Assembly (NCBI GenBank): GCA_002118135.1
Contig: BDIU01000207.1
Span: 93,443-157,442, forward strand
Length of the DNA: 64,000 nt
Reading direction: 5' to 3'
Source: Trebouxia sp. TZW2008
Taxonomy: Eukaryota; Chlorophyta; Trebouxiophyceae; Trebouxiales; Trebouxiaceae
The notes beneath the pieces were generated by a model. That model was not told the DNA's origin. It searched no databases and saw only the letters and a program-made list of their open reading frames with translations. A program made the position numbers and the translations under genes. Shown here piece after piece: positions 56,801 to 64,000 of the stretch (its first letter is position 1; each line of letters begins with the position of its first letter).

Positions 56801-57513
56801 TGAGCTTTGTTGCTTCGGCCTGCACCTAGCAGGGTCACAGCACCTGTCCAGCAAGCATGTAATGCTGCTGCTGCTGCTGTATATGCTGCTGCTGATCACA
56901 ATGCACTAAGCACTGATCTCTGTAGCATGCAGTGCATGTGCCATGATGCATTAAGCTTCTGTGTCTGCCTTTGTGCATGCATGCATACATACATAATAAT
57001 CAATGCAGCAACACATTCATGCAGGCCTTGCTCTGCATTCATGCAGGCCTTGCTCCGCATGCAGGGTACTGAGGGCAGCTTACATGTACATGAAGAATGT
57101 GAAAGCATCTGACATGTCTTCATCCATTTCGTACTCATCTTCCTCTTCCTCAGGCTGTGTCAATTTCTGGTACGCTGCGTACACTTCTTTAAACTTAGCG
57201 CTGGCTCCGTCCGGATCATTGGGATTCTTGTCTGGATGCCTGCAGGATGATTTCAACAATGCTTGACAAAATGTCAGTGAGACCCTCGGATAGGTCAGTG
57301 ACTTGTGATGAGCAGCTGTGCTGCGGCGACTGTACTTACGATTTCAATGCTAACTTCTTGTACGCTTTTTTGATCTCTTCCTCCGAGGCATCAGGCTGCG
57401 CGCGATCATGAAGGTCAGCGCCGCAGGTGCGCAGCGATGCAAGCGACAAGGCAACTGCGCCTTACCTCAACGTCGAGAAGCCTGAAAGCGTCTTCCCTTG
57501 ACAACTTCACCAT
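47818..57513 (-). CDS. Giant J-domain protein with FN3, UIM-like motif and Gln/Trp-rich repeats
   Basis: A predicted HSP70 co-chaperone with a large disordered tail. Sixteen exons on the minus strand: 57513-57466, 57395-57340, 57239-57084, 56625-56476, 55816-55657, 55021-54923, 54573-54421, 53870-53732, 53160-52991, 52642-52442, 52268-51960, 51581-51492, 51117-50092, 49927-49758, 49409-48398, 48042-47818; all phases close, 1387 residues. Order: J domain 1-60 with HPD at 36-38 and EEIKKAYKKLALK; acidic patch; Gly/Phe-rich segment (about 88-137); DDDDDD; charged coiled coil (RAERAEQERVAREERRQRQQ); FN3-like domain about 245-320 (LPRPTMADRTESSISL, ASGMWEVSYHAL, LQPGTKYVFKA); Ala/Lys-rich region; UIM-like EAIQISQALEESMRMYEEE; PSLPGGSPATPPRPP; about 340 residues of Gln/Trp repeats (QPQ.QGSWEQPQ); His/Tyr/Asp-rich tail with RGRGKGGGRGRKRGG. 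Two introns use GC donors. I do not recognise this architecture; it could conceivably be two genes, but unbroken phase argues for one. Confidence 0.75.
49535..49752 (-). repeat. Echoes at J-protein exons 14 and 15
   Basis: About 49697-49752 repeats the 3' part of exon 14 (GCCCTTGCCAGCTTGGCTCT) downstream of it on the minus strand. About 49610-49635 and 49535-49560 repeat the exon 15 acceptor edge (CAGACCACTCC) upstream of it, as does the AGCTTGTCATG block near 49506. Confidence 0.65.
51640..51710 (-). repeat. Upstream copy of the UIM-like exon
   Basis: A copy of exon 12 (sense EATQINQALKGSMRMY) lies just upstream of the intact exon 51581-51492. It keeps the AG acceptor and AxxxS core but has no donor at the matching place. 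A shorter scrap is near 51800. Confidence 0.75.
53245..53284. repeat. GATATA microsatellite
   Basis: About six copies of ATAGAT/GATATA in the intron between exons 8 and 9 of the J-domain gene. Confidence 0.85.
53520..54322 (-). repeat. Echo array around the FN3 exons of the J-protein
   Basis: The intact FN3 exon is 53870-53732. Upstream copies at about 54050-54180 (open for ~45 residues: ASGMWEVSYHALPDPNW, then lost after YVIK) and about 53905-53995 (frameshifted) carry the CTGCAG acceptor and 5' part. A downstream copy at about 53560-53610 carries the GGGACAAAGTATGGCTTTAA 3' part. About 54247-54322 is a downstream copy of the 3' part of exon 7 with a GC-type donor (CTCAGGCAAGC). Confidence 0.85.
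55215..55560 (-). repeat. Echoes of J-protein exons 5 and 6
   Basis: About 55440-55510 repeats the 3' part of exon 5 (sense DRE..CQK then GTGCGT donor) downstream of it. About 55225-55290 repeats the acceptor edge of exon 6 (GCTGCAGGAGGCAGCGGCCA) upstream of it. Two copies of a CTCAGCCCTTGT(C/T)ACAGTAAG block also occur (about 55312 and 55503). Confidence 0.75.
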
Positions 57514-58018
57514 CCCAATGTGAGAACGCGCTGATCGAAGCAATCAGCGCGTGGCGCAATAAGGAGCCCCAGCGCGCAAGTTGTCGCCTATATTGTTACA
57601 CAAGCTTTGGCAAGTCGGCAGCAAAAGCACATTCCCGGCACATTGCGCAAATGATTATACAAAGTTCGCTCTAAGATCGGGTCGCTGCGCTGCAGCGACT
57701 TGCATGTCTACCTGCAGCACCCGACGATCTCGCGCGCGCTCCTGATCAAAGGCCACGGATGGTGGCACGGAGCTCATTGACGGACAGCGCCTTATGCGGA
57801 GATTCAATCTGTGACTGTGCGTGCGTGCGTATACTTTCGAGTCAGGTTGCTGAACGGGCTACAGCAAGCGGCACCGCCGGTCGCGACGCAAGCGTTGGAG
57901 TAGGAGGTGGACAGGCTGAAACTCAAGTACGAAGTTTCCACCACATCGCATATGCCATCATCGAGCTCTGCTTGCGGTTTCTGTCACGCATCTCGTATCT
58001 CGAAAGACCACTAGTGGA
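57514..58018. promoter_or_regulatory. Divergent intergenic region, J-domain gene (-) / WD40 gene (+)
   Basis: 505 bp separate the two start codons, so both promoters and 5' UTRs must lie here. The stretch is richer in G+C and CpG (GCGCGC, CGACG) than the surroundings. No specific element can be named. Confidence 0.5.
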
Positions 58019-60862
58019 ATGTCGCTCGCCGGCCGGCAGCTCATGCCTCACAAGGCTTCGCTGCACGGCTTAAGCCAGAGCTTGGTGACAAGACATGTCA
58101 GGCCAATCACGCATCGACAGAGGCCAAGCACAACGCGTGCTATAGCTCGGCCTAGCACAGACGCCAGGCTGGCCCAGAAAAGCTCAACCGCAGCACCGTC
58201 GCAGCGGCACGAAAAGGAGGCAGTCCTTCTTCAGCGGTATAAAGCGCATGGAGCTGCCATCACAGCAACGCTCGTACTGCAGGACGCAGGTGCGGTATCC
58301 ATCGAAATTGAGTGGTCAGTATTCTGCAGGACAACAATCACCAACAAAGACTTTACTTTGACAATGCAGGGGATAACAAGGAGGTGATTTCAGCGTCACT
58401 GGATAAGTCTATGGCTTTGTGGAGAATTCAGGTGTGTGCTCAAGTTTCTGGCAGTGTTTGCGAAATTCACCTCCCAAATATGCTTTGCTCAGCCATGAAA
58501 TTTAGCACATGTTGTGCCATGCTGTGCTTTTGTCCTCCTTCCTGTGCCAACAATTCATCTGTATTGTAGGATTCAAATCTTTCAGATGAACCGCCAACCA
58601 CAAGCGGTGTTTCAGAGGTTGTCAGACTGACCCCTGATGTCGCCCCCATCTTCAGTCTTGTAGCAGATTCTCATGCCCTTGGTGACAGCCACAATCAGGT
58701 CTTCTGTGGCAACTTGGCCAAGTGTGTAGTGGCTTGGGAACCGCCAGACAAGAATCTCATTCCCAAGGTCCATCTTAACACTCACACTGGATGGGTTAGG
58801 GGGCTAGCCACATCACGTCGATGGCTATTCAGGTGACATACCGTGTCCCTCCTGTTGGCACAGTGCCTGAGTGCCAATTGGGGCGTTGCCTTGCTCTATG
58901 CATGCATTGCAGTTGACATGGCAGCTGAGAATCCGTCATTTGGTCATTCTTTTATTGAAAGTGATTTACAAAATTTATGGCAAAGTCAGAGACCCATGCA
59001 ACGCAAAGCACTTCAGCAGTCTGAGTTTTATGCCATATAGCTGAGCTGTCACGTCTGTCATTGCAAATACCACATACGCCATAAAGCACAAACAGCTTGA
59101 CTTTGAAGTGCCATGCTGCAGCTGCAGCTGTAACGTGTCTGTGACACAGACTCCCATCTCTGTTGCATTGAGGATCAAGCGCTGCCGTGATGCTGTCAAA
59201 GCTGCCATGATACTCACAAAGTGGTTACATGCTGCAGTTGCAGCTGTAATGTTCTGTGCCAATGGGACATGGCACGTGCTGTTCCAAGGAAAGTAAGAGA
59301 GGTCAAGCTCTTTACAGGCGACATCCAGGGCTTGTGTACTGGCCGCAACCAGGTGTTTGCTTGCACCTCAAATGGAGCCATTAGGTATGCAGTGTCTTCG
59401 ACCATTTGCCCATGATTGCTTTTGAGTGCATGAATTTTGACTCAGGTGCTGAACAAGGTTGCTTGTGCTTGCTGGACGAATGTACTGCGTTGCAATCTGA
59501 TATGATGTGCATTGTACAGCCTGCCTTTTGGGTGGGTCTGTACACACCCAGTTGGCCTTGCAAGCAAGATTTTTTTTCATGTTCTGAATCAGCAATGCTG
59601 CACTGAAAGGCCTGCAAAGAAGCTTTGTCTGACAAGCTGGAAATTGTGCCATCAGACAAGGCGATCTGGAGGTGTGCAACAACTGCATGTCAATGTCCTG
59701 ACTGCTTGAGCTTTAAAATGACCAGCCAGTGCCATGCCGTGTGTCCAGCACCATCTGTAAAGGACGCATTTTATGAACTTTTGCAGTACTCGTGTGGTCA
59801 TCTTGTGGCGAATGTGGTTGTAAATCTCATTTGCCTTGCATTGTTCAGGGCATGGAAGATTGGCAAGAATGGAGAGCTGACAGAATCAGGTGCCAGGGAG
59901 AAGGCACACAAGGACAGAGTCACTGCCATTGTCTGGCACAAGAACTTCCTGTACAGTGTCAGCTATGACGGGACCATCAAAATGTGGGATGACACAAAGC
60001 TGGAGCTGATCATGGAGGTCAAGAACGCACACGAGGGGCAGCGCATTCAGTGTGGCGCAGTTGGTCCTGATGGTTTTTTGTACACTGGGGGTGATGACAA
60101 GGTCAGTATTTCGTCAGCATTTCATGCAATATGTTATGCAAAGTGTGCATGTTGGCATGGTCAGTGTCTCATGTGACTCGTGTTCCGTGTTCGGGCTCAC
60201 AGTCAGATGCTTGCCAGGCAGGAGTACACATCCATGTGAGCATCTATGTGGGTTTCATTGCTTCTCAACATCATTTGTACACTGGGCAGCCTCAGCAAAT
60301 CATATTGGGTGTTACACAATGTGATGCATACATTAAAGTGGAAATTTTTGCATGCTGTGCAGCCGTAAGACCCATGTGACTATCTGCACGGCATGCAAGT
60401 GTTTTGTTGCTGTCTCGCGTTGTCTCCATTGCTTGCTTTCTTTTACTTGCTGGTGCTTGCCCAGCCTCCAAGACTAACCATTGGCATTCTACCCCTGCTT
60501 CTTGCCAAATCAACAGCTCTGTTCATCTTGTCAGCTTTCTGCTATGACGACAGTTACCATCTTGGCTCTATTTGCAGCAGTTAGGCTCGCTGCTCCCCTC
60601 AGAATCTAAAGTGCTCTCATGCCACAACTACGACACAAGTGCATCATGTTTCCTTGCAAGCTAGCGTGCCATGCTAACCATTTCATAACAACCTTTGTTC
60701 CACTTGCAGCTGGTGAGAAGGTGGCAGCTGGGCTCGCTGGTCCCTTCAGAATCTGAAGCGCTCTTCTGTCACAACTACAATGTGCGTTCCCTGTCTGCTG
60801 GGCAGCGAGACATTCTCGTTTCTGGAGACTCATCCGGCGAAATTGCCATTTGGCAGGTCTAA
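58019..60862 (+). CDS. WD40-repeat protein, probably plastid-targeted
   Basis: A beta-propeller scaffold of unknown partner. Six exons: 58019-58289, 58370-58431, 58570-58832, 59238-59384, 59849-60101 and 60710-60862 give 382 residues with closed phases. Residues 1-60 are rich in Ser, Thr, Arg and Ala and lack acidic residues, like a transit peptide. WD-like blades: YKAHGAAITATL..VISASLDKSMALWRI; VFCGNLAKCVVAWE; NTHTGWVRGLA; FACTSNGAIRAWKI; KAHKDRVTAIVW..YSVSYDGTIKMWD; LYTGGDDKLVRRWQL; ILVSGDSSGEIAIWQ. A TGTAA lies 102 nt after the stop. Introns carry echoes of exons 4, 5 and 6. Confidence 0.85.
59107..60650 (+). repeat. Echoes of WD40 exons 4, 5 and 6
   Basis: About 59107-59145 is an upstream copy of the exon 4 acceptor edge (CATGCTGCAGCTGCAGCTGT). 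About 60262-60290 is a downstream copy of the exon 5 3' edge (CATTTGTACACTGGGCAGCC). About 60575-60650 is an upstream copy of the exon 6 5' part (GGCTCGCTGCTCCCCTCAGA..TCTAAAG, then GCCACAACTACGACA). Confidence 0.75.
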
Positions 60863-62045
60863 CTTGCCAATGACCATTGACCATTCAACATGCAACCAGT
60901 CACCATGCAACAAGCTGGGCTGACAGCATGCTCAGTTGTTAGAAGCATACAGACTGGGTGTCATGTAAGACAGCGACACAGCTGATGGTAAGGATTTAGC
61001 TTTTAGTTGAGGGTGCGTGGGTGACCTCACAGTCAGGAACATGTACAGAAGCGTTATCGAGCTGGATTGTGGCTGACAATAGGATGATGTGGAAAGGATG
61101 CTGGCATGATTTGGTTCTGCTACTGCCATCACAGCTTTCAAGATGATTCAGATAGGTTAGAACTTTGTCCTGGCTTGGAACAGGCAGATGGTGTTCGTAG
61201 CGCATTGTGCAACCGTGTGCAGATCGGGGTGGTTGTGTGACTGATTGGCAGTCACATGTGCAGGGCATTTCCATATGGATGCAGTCTCTGCATGGCATTG
61301 CAAGTATTGAGCAGTTTGGCTTGCTAGGTCACTTGCATTGGACATTTGATGCAGTTATCTGGTTGTGGTGTGATTCAAGGAGTTCAGCTCCTGTGTACTT
61401 TCCATTGTACAATATGTTTTCTGGTATTTGATTCAGCATCTGATGTGTAGGTGTTGGTAGTGCTATTTTGCATTTGCTGCTAGGATTTCCCATCCCTAGA
61501 GTTAGCTTTTGCTGAATTCATTGCTTGTAGCTGCAATCCTCATGCAGATACCGTCCATTGTGTAACAGCACACATTTGATGATGTACAGCTTGCTGCTAC
61601 GCCATGCGTGATCACATGCTCTGACTGAATGCACTCACTCTAGATCCGCAAGATCCACTGAAATTTAATGGTTGTGCAATCGCTTGTATGTACATCTGAA
61701 GAGCTGCCATTGATCCTCGAGAGTAGAAACCGTGACGGCTAACAGTTTCCAAGATTTACACAGTTGTGATCGAGTTGACGATGCTTATTGGCAGCGCAGC
61801 GCTGTCTCCTAGGACTTGAGAATTGTTCTGAGAAGCATCCAAGGGCAGACAAAACGGCGCCTCAAGAAGAAGTCAGCAGTCAAGCGGGAATGAGTCATGG
61901 CAATTTTAGGACCACGCATTTTGGAAGCCTGCAGCAATACGTACACAATTGCATCGGCGCGGCATTGACCTTTGCTTCTACCTTGGTGTCGGGCAGCTCA
62001 TTTGATCGCAGACTTGTCACGTCTGTTTGTTGAAAGCTTTGCATC
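60863..62045. other. 1.2 kb intergenic region
   Basis: It holds the WD40 3' UTR on the left and the promoter of the LHC-like gene on the right. No coding sense, RNA gene or repeat array is seen. Confidence 0.45.
60964..60968 (+). terminator. Possible TGTAA polyadenylation signal of the WD40 gene
   Basis: TGTAA is the usual poly(A) signal in green algae. This copy lies 102 nt after the stop, a normal distance. The pentamer is common by chance, so the call is weak. Confidence 0.3.
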
Positions 62046-63662
62046 ATGCAGACCACTTGCATGCAGTCAACCATTGCCGGTACTGGACAGAACTTGGTCT
62101 CTTCGTCTAGGATCACCGCACACCCCGGCCGATTCTTGCCATGCAGAGCGAACGCTTGCCGCGCACGCAACAGCTCTCGCAGAAACGTACACGTATGTGC
62201 GCAGCAGCAGCAGCAGCAAGAAAAGCCTCAAGTAGCCAAGTTTGCTGACAGCGTCGGCTTGCCCACCGACGAGGGTCTGTTTGGCTTCAAGCCTTTTCCT
62301 GAGGTCAGTCACTCACCAGACGCTTGGAGTGCACAGCGGACTGTGGACGTCATCTTCGCAAGCATCGATGTCCAAGGCCATGCCTTATGATCAGCTTGTG
62401 ATGCAGGTCTGGGTGGGGCGTTTGGCCATGATGGGTTTCTTGACAAGTATCATTGAGGAGGCCATCACTAAGAAAGGAACCCTCGGACAAGTTGGCTTCA
62501 TCACACCTTCACCACCACTGTTTTACACCATTGTTGGCGCCGCTACAGCTGCCACCATTTCAGCCACAGCTGTGACACTTTCAAATGCTGCCACTGGCAA
62601 GATGACTGCCAGGCAAGTTGCAAAGCCAGTAGCATACTACTGCTATTGTGTTCTTTATGTGGCTTGGTCACAGCAAATGTAGACTAAGTTCATTGCTCGG
62701 GGCACTTGAGGCAGGTGCTGATGCAAGGAACAGAGCTGTTGTCATCAGCAGGGTTGACCGTTGCATCAGCTCCTACCTTAGTATGCCCTGAGCAATCCTG
62801 CAAAGCTGGAGTCTGCTGTCGTACAATTTCAGTCACTTCTTTCACCAAAACATGTACAACTGCGTCTGCTTGACTTTCCTATGGATTGACTTTGCAACAA
62901 AAGCCATCAACATTCTGCGCTTGTGTGCAGGGATGCTCAGAGGTACAGGGGCTTCTTGGGTATCAAGGACGAGAGCGAAAACATTGCTGCCTCAGAGAAG
63001 ACTATGAAGGGTCAGGGCGACCCAGTCTCTCGCGCTATTGGTCCAGACAATTTGGAAGATGTTGAGGCAGCAAGGAAAAACATTCCAGCTGACAAGTAAG
63101 CTCACTTTGCTGTTGGTTTTGCTTTTTCTGCCCAAAGGGTTTGCTCCTGTTGCCATGTGTTGCATCTTGCGTGGCTGCAAGTACTCACATGTCAATTTTA
63201 TGTTCGGCATAGCTCGCTTGCTTTTGGCCTTCTTGCTGCAGCATCCTATTTGCTGTGCCAACCCCCTGGCAATGCAAGCCTGTTTCAGCAGCTCATGTTC
63301 TTACATAAGCATAATCAGCAGCATCACTGCTGACAAAATAGCTATGTGTGCAGGCTGTTGAAAGTTGATGCCAGGCCGGAATCTAAGGCTCAGCACAGCA
63401 ATGGAAAGACAAGGAGACAAATTGCGTCAACAGGCATGGCTGAAAATACCACTGCTGAATCATTCAACCGTGTTTGCAGGCTGTTGAACTTTGATGCCAG
63501 GCCAGAACCACAAGGCTCAGCACAGCAATGGAAAGAAAAGGAGCCCAACCAGTTCAAGAGGGACAACATTCAGCAACAGGGCATGCCAGGACCAAATATG
63601 TCTCTTGCATACAGAGACGATGAGATTGAGCGACAGAACTTTGCCAATGAGCCAACTCTCAA
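62046..63662 (+). CDS. LHC-like one-helix plastid protein with long hydrophilic tail (3' end open)
   Basis: A relative of ELIP/SEP/HLIP stress proteins that bind chlorophyll or carotenoid in thylakoids. Exons: 62046-62303, 62407-62612, 62931-63095, 63480-63662, continuing toward or past the right edge. Residues 1-50 form a transit-peptide-like N terminus, followed by QQQQQQ. The LHC signature ExxxGRxAM straddles the first splice site (E86, G90, R91, A93, M94), followed by MGFLTSIIEEAITKKGTLGQ. A second hydrophobic stretch (LFYTIVGAATAATISATAVT) follows. The soluble tail (RYRGFLGIKDESEN, LLNFDARPEPQGSAQQW, MPGPNMSLAYRDDEIER) is much longer than in typical one-helix proteins. Intron 2 has a GC donor (CCAG|GCAAGT). 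A terminal exon at about 63853 is possible but unproven. PsbS-like or SEP-like assignment is open. Confidence 0.75.
63353..63425 (+). repeat. Upstream copy of LHC-like exon 4 acceptor edge
   Basis: It repeats GTGCAG|GCTGTTGAAAGTTGATGC through CAGCACAGCAATGGAAAG. Relative to the intact exon starting at 63480 it has lost one nucleotide (CCGGAATCTAAGG versus CCAGAACCACAAGG), so splicing to it would shift the frame. This marks it as a pseudoexon. Confidence 0.85.
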
Positions 63663-64000
63663 GTAAGTCCTGTTTTGGCATCATGACCGGCTTTGATCGT
63701 GTGCACGCTGGAACCTGTGGCAGCATTCAGTCTGTGTAACCTTGTACTAGTGGAATTAGCCTGTGTAGTTGCAACACGTGTTTCGCAGCCCATAAGAAAC
63801 AGGATGTGATCTCGGTGTTGTGTAGCATGCACGCCTTTGTGCATTCATTACAGCATGCCTATCACAAGTTCACATGCCAGCCCATGGTCTGAATTCTGGA
63901 CAAGCTGGTCTAGGACTTGCGTCCCAATATGAAAATGACAAATCGTGAGTTGTCTTTCAGCCTCTTTTTGGTCTTTTGTTGGTGAAGTCCATGATTCCAA

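Noticed and set aside
1860..63662. Exon-edge copies being an assembly artefact
   Set aside because: Copies are diverged by substitutions, indels and stops and differ in unit length; collapsed or duplicated reads would be near-identical.

Overview
This window is nuclear DNA of a photosynthetic eukaryote, most probably a green alga of the Trebouxiophyceae type (an inference from gene content and style; no marker gene fixes the species). Nearly every gene is split by GT-AG introns whose acceptors usually read TGCAG. Coding and non-coding DNA are both rich in the palindrome TGCATGC. The encoded proteins include thylakoid/plastid proteins (LQY1-like zinc finger, LHC-like one-helix protein), general eukaryotic factors (SPT4, METTL16, a dynamin-like GTPase, a J-domain protein) and secreted polysaccharide hydrolases (GH26, GH5 with a carbohydrate-binding module).

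Layout. 1-1859: no gene seen, low-complexity repeats. 1860-8828 (+): GPI-type GH26 mannanase/glucanase-like enzyme in 8 exons. 8829-15725: repeat-rich (satellite-like units, poly-C, a 13-bp minisatellite, a ~160-bp tandem array) with one zinc-ribbon repeat ORF lacking its own ATG. 15726-16559 (-): F-box protein with a SPRY-like domain. 17189-17341 (+): orphan LysM exon. 19391-24179 (-): METTL16/FIO1-type U6 snRNA m6A methyltransferase, head-to-head with a small membrane protein (24492-25429, +). 25855-31426 (-): GH5 cellulase-like enzyme with Gln-rich linker and C-terminal CBM. 31733-32266 (+): unknown acidic protein. 33602-34256 (-): LQY1-like plastid protein. 36907-44533 (+): dynamin-like GTPase. 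46427-47086 (+): SPT4. 47818-57513 (-): 16-exon, ~1387-residue J-domain/FN3/UIM-like/Gln-Trp-repeat protein. 58019-60862 (+): WD40 protein with a transit-peptide-like N terminus. 62046 to near the right edge (+): LHC-like one-helix protein.

The genes do not form a pathway; they are neighbours in a gene-dense nuclear region. I reconstructed exons by reading frames across splice sites. For GH26, F-box, METTL16, membrane protein, dynamin, SPT4, J-protein and WD40 the phases close from ATG to stop, which supports the models.

The most striking feature is not a gene. In every long-intron gene, fragments of exon edges are repeated as diverged tandem copies in the adjoining intron. The copies are polarised: those upstream of an exon carry its acceptor and 5' part, and those downstream carry its 3' part and donor. 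Short introns (about 70-160 nt) in the same window lack such echoes. This looks like intron growth by repeated local duplication of intron-exon boundaries, leaving arrays of decoy splice sites and pseudoexons, including arrays over catalytic exons of METTL16 (NPPF), GH5 and GH26. Four small inverted-repeat transposable elements also lie inside introns.
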